21,308 nucleotides of DNA from a virus. The stretch covers positions 1 through 21,308 of IMG/VR virus record IMGVR_UViG_3300035698_009465, one strand, 5' to 3'. The notes under the pieces were generated by a model that worked only from the letters and a program-made list of their open reading frames with translations, searched no databases and had not been told where the DNA came from. A program made the position numbers and the translations under genes. This document shows, one piece after another, positions 1-7,900 of this stretch; position 1 is the first letter of the stretch, and the number at the start of each line of letters is the position of its first letter.

Positions 1-6
1 AATTAC

Positions 7-13
7 AGGAGGT
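7..13 (+). promoter_or_regulatory. Strong Shine-Dalgarno site for the first gene
   Basis: AGGAGGT lies ten bases before the ATG at 24. Close variants followed by TTAAA recur before the genes at 11840 and 14773. It fixes the start of the first gene and shows that SD-led initiation is used here alongside SD-less coupled starts. Confidence 0.75.
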
Positions 14-23
14 TAAAAATAAA

Positions 24-365
24 ATGTCAGAAGAGGAAAATAACGAAACTACTAACGAAGAGACAGCAGAGTCAGAAGTTACAACCGAAGCAGCACCTGA
101 AGCAGAAGCTCCGAAAGAAGCAGAAGCAGAAGTTGAAGCAAAAGACGAAGAGGTAGAAGCAGAAGCAGAAGTTGAAGCGGAAGCCAAAGAAGAAGCAGCT
201 GAAGAGCCTGCAGAAGATTCAGAAGAAGTGAAAGCTTTGAAGAAAGAAAATGCAGAATTGAAGGCGAAGCTAAAAGCTCCAGTCAGAAAAAGTAAAGTTG
301 AAGCGAAAGATAAAACTGAGAACTTCGAAGTTAAATCTCGTAATCCTCTAGACCTCATAGCTTAA
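24..365 (+). CDS. Acidic Glu/Ala-rich scaffold-like protein
   Basis: A 113-residue protein, extremely rich in Glu and Ala, encoded one base upstream of the major capsid gene. Residues 1-70 are low-complexity acidic sequence built from EAEAE-type runs. Residues about 70-85 (VKALKKENAELKAKLKA) have a leucine heptad pattern and should form a coiled coil. The last 30 residues are basic and polar and end in NPLDLIA. In HK97-type viruses a helical scaffold or delta domain is encoded directly before, or as the N-terminus of, the capsid protein, so position, helical character and charge fit a free-standing scaffolding protein. The assignment rests on position and composition, not on a family motif. 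A strong SD at 7-13 supports the start. A generic charged structural protein is the alternative. Confidence 0.6.
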   Translation: MSEEENNETTNEETAESEVTTEAAPEAEAPKEAEAEVEAKDEEVEAEAEVEAEAKEEAAEEPAEDSEEVKALKKENAELKAKLKAPVRKSKVEAKDKTENFEVKSRNPLDLIA

Positions 366-366
366 A

Positions 367-1485
367 ATGGAAGGAAAAGGAACAGCATTGGTAGGAAATA
401 TTAATGTCAAAGGATCTTACTCACATTCATTTGGGGCTTTGGCGGACGGAACTAGGTATGTTGACGGATGGAACGGAATCGATATGAGACCTGCATTGAA
501 AGATGCATTTGATATCGGATTCAAAGCATTATCATCTCAAGCAGGCGGAGTAGGAACAACTGGATATGCAATGATCCCAATCGCAGTGGATCCAAGAGTT
601 GTTGACGTAACGAGAAAAGAAACACCATTGGTGGAGATTATCTCGCGAGTTACAAATCAAGGACTTACAGCAGATTACAATAAGATCACAGCAAAAGGCG
701 GGGCTTACACAGCAGCAGAAGATGCAGCTCTCCCAGAAACAACAGATACCTATGATAGAGAAAGCGTAGCGATTAAATTCTTGTATGCAGTTGGAAGAAT
801 AACTGGACAAGTACAATCAGCAATGCCTAGCTATATCCTGGAAGGCTTTCAGCCATCCGGAATCGGACTTGGTGGAGATCCATTCAGTTCGACAGGAATC
901 CCAAACGCAAAGCAACTTGAAGTAGTTATGAAAGCTAGGGAATTAAGAGAGCTAGAAGAGAATCTTATTGTGAATGGTGACGCATCTACAACTGCAACTC
1001 AATTCTCAGGAATTGTAGTTCAGCAAAGTACAACTAATCAGTTGGACTTGGATAGTGGAGCACTTACTTGGGACGATGTAGAAACAGCAGTACGATATGC
1101 TTACGATGATGGTGGAAGGCCAAAAATCGCAGTATGTTCAAGTGCAGTTTTACAAGATCTAAGAAAGATTATAGTTGATACATTCAGATATAATCCAAGT
1201 GATGTCACAGGCGCAAACTTACCATTCGGTGTAAATGCTAGTTTAGTATTACAGACAATGGCGGGAGCAATCCCAGTTATTCCATCAAGATTTTTGTCAA
1301 ACACATCAGGTGCAAAACAAATATTCTTTTTAGATACAGACTGGATTGAAATGAGAGTGCTTCAAGATATGACTTACGAAGATTTGGCTAAAACCAACGA
1401 TTCGCAAAAGTTCATGTTGAAGATCTACGAAGCTCTAGTAATCAAGAATACAGCTTTCAATAGTTTCATTGATAATATTGCGTAA
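367..1485 (+). CDS. Major capsid protein, HK97 fold
   Basis: A 372-residue protein forming the icosahedral shell. The first 60 or so residues are an N-terminal arm. Residues about 65-110 (VDPRVVDVTRKETPLVEII and following) have the usual shape of the segment leading into the E-loop. Residues about 190-215 (MKARELRELEENLIVNGD) match the spine helix and the loop with which such proteins report a cleaved or packaged state. The C-terminal part (about 300-372: IPVIPSRFLSN, then the FFLDTDWIEMRVLQDMTYEDLA segment) is the P/A-domain end typical of SU10/HK97-like capsid proteins. It starts one base after the upstream stop with no SD, in an AAAATGG context, which suggests translational coupling to the scaffold gene. 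A long T-rich element follows immediately, as expected of a very highly expressed gene. Confidence 0.9.
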   Translation: MEGKGTALVGNINVKGSYSHSFGALADGTRYVDGWNGIDMRPALKDAFDIGFKALSSQAGGVGTTGYAMIPIAVDPRVVDVTRKETPLVEIISRVTNQGLTADYNKITAKGGAYTAAEDAALPETTDTYDRESVAIKFLYAVGRITGQVQSAMPSYILEGFQPSGIGLGGDPFSSTGIPNAKQLEVVMKARELRELEENLIVNGDASTTATQFSGIVVQQSTTNQLDLDSGALTWDDVETAVRYAYDDGGRPKIAVCSSAVLQDLRKIIVDTFRYNPSDVTGANLPFGVNASLVLQTMAGAIPVIPSRFLSNTSGAKQIFFLDTDWIEMRVLQDMTYEDLAKTNDSQKFMLKIYEALVIKNTAFNSFIDNIA

Positions 1486-1487
1486 AG

Positions 1488-1515
1488 TAATTAAATTTTT
1501 TATTTTTTATTTTTA
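1488..1515 (+). terminator. T-rich element after the capsid gene (copy 1)
   Basis: Three bases after the capsid stop, TAATTAAA is followed by T-runs of six, six and five separated by single A. Runs of T on the coding strand are the known intrinsic termination signal in archaea. An almost identical element is present at 2987-3020. Partial termination here would raise capsid transcript level over the genes downstream. The TTAAATTTT part could also serve as a TATA element for the next gene. Confidence 0.65.
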
Positions 1516-1545
1516 GAATTATCCGAGCTAGGGATTAAAACAAGC

Positions 1546-1588
1546 TGGAGAAAAAACTCCACATCAAATTGAAATTAAATCATAGGAG
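1546..1588 (+). promoter_or_regulatory. Leader hairpin that can compete with the SD of the next gene
   Basis: TGGAG (1546-1550) and CTCCA (1557-1561) form a 5-bp stem around a loop of six A. The same CTCC (1557-1560) is complementary to GGAG (1585-1588) inside the AGGAGGA Shine-Dalgarno of the gene at 1600. The leader therefore contains two alternative partners for one strand. The pairing is directly visible; a regulatory effect is inference. Confidence 0.35.
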
Positions 1589-1599
1589 GATAAAAAAAT

Positions 1600-1899
1600 A
1601 TGACAACAATAGTAGCAGAGGACGATTGTGTAATCACAGAAGTAGCTCCGAATGCAGGAATGAAAATCGTAGCAGTAGTTTGCCCAGCAACAGTAGTTGG
1701 TGGAACAGATGATGTAACGATTGATTTGTCTGAATTTGGATGTACAAACATTCATGGAGTTCATGTCTTTGATGAAACAACAACTGGAAGTGTAGCAGTG
1801 CTTGAAGCACCGATAACATCAGTTAGCTCAAGTACTTTGACAGTAGACCTTGGTGGATTAGACACAGGTAAGAAAACTATCATTATTTACGCTTACTAA
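1600..1899 (+). CDS. Small beta-rich virion protein, possible capsid decoration
   Basis: A 99-residue protein with alternating hydrophobic and Thr/Ser/Val residues throughout (for example KIVAVVCPATVV, STLTVDLGGL, KKTIIIYAY) and no helical or catalytic motif, as expected of a compact beta sandwich. It lies directly after the capsid gene, where decoration or vertex proteins are usually encoded, and has its own AGGAGGA site at 1584-1590 after a roughly 110-base leader. No family is recognised. The head-protein role comes only from position and fold-like composition. Confidence 0.6.
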   Translation: MTTIVAEDDCVITEVAPNAGMKIVAVVCPATVVGGTDDVTIDLSEFGCTNIHGVHVFDETTTGSVAVLEAPITSVSSSTLTVDLGGLDTGKKTIIIYAY

Positions 1900-1917
1900 A
1901 TTGTCTTTTAACATAAA

Positions 1918-2886
1918 ATGGGAAAAGATGGAGTAGTTAGTGGAGTTTATACTGGCGATCGAAGATTTACAGGGAATTGTAGTTTTGACCAAGGAGTCGG
2001 AAACATTACTGTGAAGAAAGATTCTCAAATTTGGTATGTTGATTCAGGTAAAACTGCACCAGCATCAAGTGGAGATGGACTTAGTCCAGATGCAGCCTTT
2101 TTGACATTAGCTGAAGCAGTTACTGCAGCAGGAAATTACGATGTAATTCTTGTAGCAGAAAACTCAATTGAAACAATCGCGACTGGGGGGATAGCAATCA
2201 CTCAGACAGGATTGAAGATATTTGGTTGTAACGGAGCAAATGGTAGGCAAGCAGCAGCTTTGAGGATAATCGCAGGAACAAGCCCAATGTTTACAATTAC
2301 AGCAGACAGGGTAGAAATCGCAGGGTTAACATTATCTTGTAGAATTGCATACCCAGCAATCTGTATTGGAAGTGTAGCATTAGGAGTTGGTACCGCAGTT
2401 TATCAAACTTGGATTCATGATTGTAATATTGATGGAGCAGGTACTGCAACATTCGGTATAGCAATGGGCGGAGCCGGTGGTTTCGGAGTAGCAACACAAT
2501 GTGACGCAGTTAATACTGTAATTGAGAGGAATCATTTCGCAGCATTTGTAACAGCAGCCGTAGTAGTAAGTGGAACAAGAATGTCTGTTTTAAATAACAC
2601 ATTCAATGTACCAGTAGATACTATCGGTATAAGCGTTGTAGAAACTGGAACTAATCGAGGATTCTGGAGAGTTAATGATAACTTGTTTTCAGGAATCTCA
2701 AATGAAAGTACGACTGCAATTAAGTTCGCAGGAAATACTACTCAAGGACAAGGCGCAGTTATGAGAAACTTGTTAGCTGGAACTTGGGACATAACAATCA
2801 CTGATAATACAGGAGATATTGGAGTTTTGAATTATTCCGGTTCAACAACAGGCGGCGCACTAATTGATTTCAATTCATCAGCTTAA
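1918..2886 (+). CDS. Right-handed beta-helix virion protein
   Basis: A 322-residue protein. Residues about 38-75 carry the WYVDSGKTA...GDGLSPDAAFLTLAEAV motif, a common lead-in to parallel beta-helix (pectate lyase-like) domains in phage head and tail proteins, where the DGLSP..F.TL stretch caps the helix. The rest shows irregular rungs of about 20-25 residues: VIERNHFAAF, MSVLNNTFNV, WRVNDNLFSGI and WDITITDNTGDI have the Asn-rich turn followed by a beta strand expected of a solenoid. No catalytic triad stands out, so binding or decoration is more likely than enzymatic activity. It begins 18 bases after the previous stop without an SD, in an AAAATGG context. In the capsid block a capsid-surface spike is plausible; polysaccharide binding or cleavage is an alternative. 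Confidence 0.65.
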   Translation: MGKDGVVSGVYTGDRRFTGNCSFDQGVGNITVKKDSQIWYVDSGKTAPASSGDGLSPDAAFLTLAEAVTAAGNYDVILVAENSIETIATGGIAITQTGLKIFGCNGANGRQAAALRIIAGTSPMFTITADRVEIAGLTLSCRIAYPAICIGSVALGVGTAVYQTWIHDCNIDGAGTATFGIAMGGAGGFGVATQCDAVNTVIERNHFAAFVTAAVVVSGTRMSVLNNTFNVPVDTIGISVVETGTNRGFWRVNDNLFSGISNESTTAIKFAGNTTQGQGAVMRNLLAGTWDITITDNTGDIGVLNYSGSTTGGALIDFNSSA

Positions 2887-2887
2887 A

Positions 2888-2989
2888 ATGGCAAAGAAAA
2901 AATCTAGTCAGGAAGAGCATGAAGTTGAGGAATCAGATTTCGCACAGTATACTTGTAACCAAGAAAGAGAAGAAGCTCAAAAGCAATAA
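2888..2989 (+). CDS. Small hydrophilic protein, 33 residues
   Basis: ATG at 2888 lies one base after the stop of the beta-helix gene in the same TAAAATGG junction used by the capsid and tail-tube-side genes, and the frame runs 33 codons to TAA. The product begins MAKKKSSQEEHEVEESDF and is Lys-rich at its start, then Glu/Gln-rich, with one Cys and no hydrophobic core. The shared junction and the T-rich element starting at its stop argue that it is translated. Function unknown; a small tether, a scaffold-like peptide or a non-functional remnant are all possible. Confidence 0.45.
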   Translation: MAKKKSSQEEHEVEESDFAQYTCNQEREEAQKQ

Positions 2990-3020
2990 TTAAATTTTTT
3001 TATTTTTTATTTTTTATTTA
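2987..3020 (+). terminator. T-rich element (copy 2)
   Basis: TAATTAAA followed by T-runs of seven, six and six separated by single A. It matches the element at 1488-1515 almost base for base and, like it, directly follows a stop codon (the stop supplies its first bases). Likely an archaeal T-run terminator, possibly doubling as the promoter region for the structured leader downstream. Confidence 0.65.
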
Positions 3021-3024
3021 GGAG

Positions 3025-3053
3025 AAGGCCAAGAGGAAGGCCTTAAAATCCTC
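3025..3053 (+). promoter_or_regulatory. Predicted H-type pseudoknot in the leader of the gene at 3081
   Basis: Stem 1 pairs AAGGCC (3025-3030) with GGCCTT (3039-3044). Stem 2 pairs GAGGA (3033-3037), which lies in the loop of stem 1, with TCCTC (3049-3053). Linkers are two bases (3031-3032), one base (3038) and AAAA (3045-3048), a standard H-type topology with a near-coaxial junction. Both stems are perfectly complementary. It ends 12 bases before the GGAG (3065-3068) of the following gene. Confidence 0.45.
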
Positions 3054-3080
3054 ACCAATTAAACGGAGAAGCAAAGAAAA

Positions 3081-3446
3081 ATGATACAACAAATCAGACT
3101 GAAGGCAACAGTTGCAGCCGGAGCCACAGGGGCGACAGCTACAAGTGAAACTATCCAAGGAGAGATTTTGAAGGTTGCATTCGATGTAACCGGGAACTCA
3201 ATGGATATCAACCTAGATTCTGTAGGAGAGCCAGTCGCACAGGCAATTCTCGATTATACCGGGAACACCGATTCGACTTACTATCCAAGGGTTGTGACAG
3301 TGGACAATGCAGGCGCAGCAAATAGTTTGTACGCAGCAACGTTCCCAGTTCAAGTACCTTATGCAGTTTTTGGAAAGTTGAAGTTAACGCTAGCAAATGC
3401 GGCCGCAGCTGAAACTGTAACCATGACAGTCACATTCAGGAATTAA
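3081..3446 (+). CDS. Small beta-sandwich virion protein near the head-neck boundary
   Basis: A 121-residue protein of Ala/Thr/Val-rich beta strands. The pattern (GEILKVAFDVTGNSMDINLDSVG, then STYYPRVVTVDNAGAA, then a final TVTMTVTFRN strand) recalls a group of small tailed-phage proteins encoded shortly after the capsid gene, with a GEIL..Y.D start, a central YPR.. strand and a terminal strand. They are usually annotated only as structural. Their exact virion position is not established to my knowledge. The start is supported by GGAG at 3065-3068. The leader carries a predicted pseudoknot, so its translation may be controlled. Confidence 0.6.
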   Translation: MIQQIRLKATVAAGATGATATSETIQGEILKVAFDVTGNSMDINLDSVGEPVAQAILDYTGNTDSTYYPRVVTVDNAGAANSLYAATFPVQVPYAVFGKLKLTLANAAAAETVTMTVTFRN

Positions 3447-3447
3447 A

Positions 3448-3837
3448 ATGAGATTTACCAATAACGGTGAATCCAAGAAAATCCGAACAGGGAACTTAAA
3501 AGAAGGGTACGATTGGATCACCATAAGAAAAGGAGAGACAATTGAATTGTCCAGGAAGCGAGGAAACAAACTCGGTTTTGAGTGCCTAGAGGCCACAAAA
3601 GGATCCATAGGCAAGACGATCGTTGAAACAAAACAAATCGAGAAAGTTGTAGATTATACTCCAGATGACTTATTCTTTAAGGAATTAAAATCAATTAATG
3701 GAATCGGAAAGAAAACTGCAAAGGATATTGTAGAGTGGGGAACCAAAGAAAAATTACTCGAAAAAATTAAACAGGGGGAATCTCTTCCGTTTAGGGATGA
3801 CGTGGAAGAGAAATTAAAAGGAGAATATGGTAAATAA
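3448..3837 (+). CDS. Connector-region protein with a helix-hairpin-helix domain
   Basis: A 129-residue protein in two parts. Residues about 1-50 form a beta-rich domain (TGNLKEGYDWITIRKGETIEL) like the N-terminal domain of small phage neck proteins, which often have an R.GET.EL turn. Residues about 70-100 contain LKSINGIGKKTAKDIVEWG, a clear helix-hairpin-helix with the GIGKKTA hairpin that in other proteins contacts the DNA backbone. A short charged helical tail follows. The gene starts one base after the upstream stop and is followed by two overlapping genes ending in the adaptor. A neck protein touching the packaged DNA is a reasonable inference. Similar C-terminal HeH/Rho-N domains occur in phage connector proteins. 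Confidence 0.55.
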   Translation: MRFTNNGESKKIRTGNLKEGYDWITIRKGETIELSRKRGNKLGFECLEATKGSIGKTIVETKQIEKVVDYTPDDLFFKELKSINGIGKKTAKDIVEWGTKEKLLEKIKQGESLPFRDDVEEKLKGEYGK

Positions 3838-4075
3838 GAAAATGGTTAATGGAGGATGTGCTTTTGGAAAAGTTAGTAGAAACATGATTGAGAACATGAG
3901 TTCAGATTTTAAAGAATTTAAAAAAGAGATTAGGGGAGAGTTTCACAATCTAAAAACAACAAATGAAACACTTTATAATCATTTATCAACAAGGATGCCT
4001 CCATGGGTTACAATTTTAATAACAATTTTGGGAAGTCTTGTAACAGGATTAATAGTATGGGGGGCGGCTAGATAA
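3827..4075 (+). CDS. Small XhlA/holin-like membrane protein
   Basis: An 82-residue protein: an amphipathic, probably coiled-coil stretch at residues about 24-55 (SSDFKEFKKEIRGEFHNLK), then one strong transmembrane segment at about 59-80 (WVTILITILGSLVTGLIVWG) and a basic C-terminal end. This is the layout of XhlA-type and holin accessory proteins. It overlaps the upstream gene by 11 bases and its stop shares bases with the adaptor ATG (TAATG). The AAAGGAG at 3817-3823 is only three bases from this ATG. The in-frame ATG at 3842, in the AAAATGG context common here and five bases after the upstream stop, may be the real start. Role could be lysis, membrane anchoring during assembly, or injection. 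Confidence 0.6.
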   Translation: MVNKKMVNGGCAFGKVSRNMIENMSSDFKEFKKEIRGEFHNLKTTNETLYNHLSTRMPPWVTILITILGSLVTGLIVWGAAR

Positions 4076-4905
4076 TGGGAGTTTATGACGGAGACTTTAT
4101 CACTTTGGTAAGTGTGAGAAGAACAAGTGGAATCTTAGTTGGAGAAATCAGCGATGCTGATGTTAAGGCAATTATTGATGAAATAGAACCACAAGTAGAG
4201 AGATTTTATAATACAAAATTTGCACCTCAAGAATTAATAGAGATTCGAGATGGAGATGGAACAAATGTGATGATGTTAAGAAAGAACCCAGTTTTGAGAG
4301 TAACAGATTTATACAATAATGGGACTCAGGAAGATACGGACAATTTGACAGTTTATAGAGAATCAGGTAAAATCAAATTATCAGCTAGTGCAACTCAAAC
4401 AAGATTTATCAATAGGGCCAAGAAAGTCACAATCAAATATACTCATGGAAGTCTAGAAGCAAGTGAGATTAATACAGCAACAGATGCAGTGAGTGTGAAA
4501 GGAACAACTGTGGCATTAAGCGTGACAAGTGAAACAGGATTCTCAACTGGAGATTGGATTAATATTGAAGGGATGGATGGATATTCAGAGAGCGCAAAAA
4601 TCACAGGAACAGGGACCGGAGAGATCACAGTGGATGCATTAATGTATGGACATGTTTCAGGCAGCACAGTAACCAAATTAGAAGTTAATGCCTTATTTAC
4701 AAAAATAATGAATTATGCATGTGCGATTTCGATGGTTGCGAGGATCGTGGGCCAATCTTATACAGATATTGTAGGTTATGGATTAGGAGAATTAAGAGTT
4801 CAAAAAGGTGAACCGTACACACAGTGGAGGGAGACTGCAAATCAATTAACTAAAGAAAGAGACTTAATCATGTCTCAAGTGAGGCCAAGATGGACAGTTC
4901 AATAA
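4075..4905 (+). CDS. Head-tail adaptor (gp6/gp15-like connector)
   Basis: A 276-residue protein. The first 60 residues are helical (ISDADVKAIIDEIEPQVERFY), as in the adaptor proteins that form the ring below the portal. LRKNPVLRVTDLYNNG (about 68-85) is the typical 'P[IV]..V..[LV]Y..G' strand of this family. The final 70 residues are helical again (FTKIMNYACAISMVARIVGQ, then a charged helix). Between them, residues about 137-201 look like an extra beta barrel (GTTVALSVTSETGFSTGDWI and on) that makes the protein longer than usual. Its ATG overlaps the upstream TAA and its 3' end overlaps the next gene by 16 bases, so the neck genes are tightly coupled. Confidence 0.7.
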   Translation: MGVYDGDFITLVSVRRTSGILVGEISDADVKAIIDEIEPQVERFYNTKFAPQELIEIRDGDGTNVMMLRKNPVLRVTDLYNNGTQEDTDNLTVYRESGKIKLSASATQTRFINRAKKVTIKYTHGSLEASEINTATDAVSVKGTTVALSVTSETGFSTGDWINIEGMDGYSESAKITGTGTGEITVDALMYGHVSGSTVTKLEVNALFTKIMNYACAISMVARIVGQSYTDIVGYGLGELRVQKGEPYTQWRETANQLTKERDLIMSQVRPRWTVQ

Positions 4906-7900
4906 AAGTTTTAATTTTAGGAATGATGTTATTTTTAACAATTGGATTAGTTGGAGCAGCAGACTTCACACCCCAGGGAGATATCAACCTAAGAAATACT
5001 TATGAGATTATAAATGCAACAAACATAAGTGCATCTTATTATTGTGATTTAGGAGAAGCTAATTGTTACAATATAGCAGAGCTAGTAGTAGGAACAATCT
5101 ACTATGCAGGGGGAAATTATATTTATAAGAATGGATCCAATTATTTCTTTTTGAATGAAACAGTATTAAATGCCACAATTACAACAATCACAGATGCAAG
5201 AGATAGTGATACAACATATACTGCAGGAACAGGTCTAGAATTAACAGGCACATTGTTCAGTGCAAATATGACTTATCTCAATAATACAATGGATGCGCGG
5301 GATGATAACACTCAATTGTCAGGGGCCCAAGTGATTGTGATGGTAGGGAACTGGTCAGCAGACAAAACAGATTATTACAATATTACTCAAACAGATGCAC
5401 AGATAGTTGCAGCGAATACTTCTTTATATGATTGGGTGGTAGCACAGGCCTATCTCCAAACAGAAACAGATCCTATTTTTACAGCGTGGGACAACTTCAC
5501 AGGAATCCCAACTGCAACACCAAGCGCGAGTGATACGACACATGTGAGCACAGCTAAGCAAATATACGATTGGGTTATTGGATTAGGATATGCAACAACA
5601 ACATGGGTAACAAACACCTTCGTGGCCACAGCTGATCTTGTAGGATTAGTTGGAAATTGGTCAGCTGATAAGACAGATTATTCTACAACAGCAGAGATAG
5701 TGGCATTCGGATATTATAATTCAACAGACTTCGTGATAACAGATTATTTCACCAAGGCTGAAATAACAGACTTCGGATATTACAACTCAAGTGACTTTGT
5801 GATTAGTGATTATTTCACAAGTTCTGAAGTGCTAGCATTTAATTATTACAACTCAAGTGACTTTGTGATTAGTGATTATGTGACATCTTCAACATTAGCA
5901 GGATATAATTATTATAACGCGACAGACTTCTCAATTAGTGATTATGTGGCCATAGCAGACATCGTGGATTTAGTAGGAAATTGGAGTGCAGACAAAGCAG
6001 ATTATTGGAATGCAAGTACAGACCTAGATGATGTAATTGCAACCGATGAAATCACAGAATTGAAGATTGATTTTAATACTGTTTGCGGAGCCGGGAGTCA
6101 TTTGTATGTAAGCGGAAATAATCTCGCATGTGAGACTGATGATGATACTACTTACACAGCAGGGGTTGGTTTAGAATTAGCGGGAACAGTGTTCGGGGCG
6201 AATATGACTTATTTGAATGCCACAATGGATTCGAGAGACAACGATACGCAATTGACTGGAGGACAAGTAGTAACACTTGTAGGGAATTGGTCAGCAGATA
6301 AGAGTGATTATTGGGATACAAGTACAGATATTGACACAGTGATAGCCACAGACGAGATAACAGAGCTCAAGGTGGACTTTAATACAGTTTGTGGGGCAGG
6401 AAGTCACTTGTATGTAAGTGGGAACAATTTGGCCTGTGAAACAGACGATGATACGACTTATGACAACACAACTGGGATCTCTTTAGTTGGGACAACATTC
6501 GGCCATTCAGATACGAGCTCTCAAGCTAGTGATGATAATTCAGGAAATACTTTTATTCAAGATATTGCTTTAGATGCTTATGGCCACATTACTTCAATAA
6601 CAAATGCAGCAGTTAGTTTTGCAAGTTTTTGGGATACTTCAAATGATTTAGATACGGTAATTGATACTGATGAGATTACTGAATTAAAAATTGATTTTAA
6701 TACAGCTTGTGCTGCAGGTTCGCATTTATATGTCTCAGGAAATAATCTTGCTTGTGAAACTGATGATGATACAATATACACAAATGGATCTGCAATAAGT
6801 TTAGTTGGAAATCAATTTAATTTAGCAACTTGTTCAGATAATGAAGTTTGGAAAATGGCTGGAGCAGTTTGGAATTGTGAAGCAGATGATGCAGGGGCAG
6901 GAGCTTATGAATTTAATATTGATGGAGATACTGGAACTCCAGAAACAATTGACACAACAAATGTGGCGAGTATTCTAGGAGGAACAAATGGGATTGATAC
7001 AGTTGTTTCTGCAACAGACACAATAACAATTAATTTTGATGGTTCAGAAGTTTCAGGTGATGCAATTCCAGAAGCAGGGATAGATTTTGATACTGCATGT
7101 GCTGCGGGAAATCATTATTTTTTGAATGGGAATAATTTGGATTGTGAGGCGGATGATGATACAACATACACAAACGGATCAGGAATAAGTCTTGTAGGAA
7201 CAGAGATTAATCATTCAGACACAAGCAGCCAAGCAAGCGATGACAATTCAGGAAATACATTTATTCAAGATGTAGTATTGGATGGATTCGGGCACGTGAC
7301 GAGTCTTGTTAATGCGGCAGTAGATTTGAGCAGTTACGTAGCAATTGCAGACCTTGTTGGACTTGTGGGCAATTGGAGCGCAGATAAGGGGGACTATTCG
7401 ACTACAGTAGAGGCAGATGCACTTTATAGAGCTGAGAGTTGGGATAATTTTACTGGAATACCAGTGGCCACACCTTCAGATGCAGACACAACTCATTTGA
7501 GCACAGCAGATCAAATATACGATTGGGCTGTTGGATTGTTTTTACAAGCAAGTCCATTTGGAGCTACAATCGATGATGATGAAATGACTAATGAAGATTT
7601 CGGAGAGTTTAGTTGTGATGGTACTGAGGATGGATGTACTTTAAACACAGGAGCTTTCGACGATGAATATGTGGAACTAGGAGATAGTCTTGCAAATGAT
7701 GGAGGAGATGCAACTGTAACAGGAGCCTATAATGCAGTAGTAATCACAATTGGACATGATGCACTTGATGATCAATATTATGATTCAGAAGCGGATCTAA
7801 CAACTTTATTGGATAATAATTATGAACCAATTAGTGCGGCGCATTTTGATGCAACAACAATTAATATCACCTGTTTTGATACTGCTTGTAATTGGTACAC

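Noticed and set aside
532-816. Minus-strand open frame of 94 codons inside the capsid gene
   Set aside because: Product is Cys/Ser/Phe-rich with no domain, no SD or promoter, and lies opposite a clear capsid gene; a shadow of its codon pattern. Other minus-strand frames, such as those within 13392-14576, are rejected for the same reason.
5700-5960. CRISPR-like or non-coding tandem repeat
   Set aside because: The repeats at this place are in frame, vary at wobble bases and encode YYN..DF.I.DY units; they are protein repeats.
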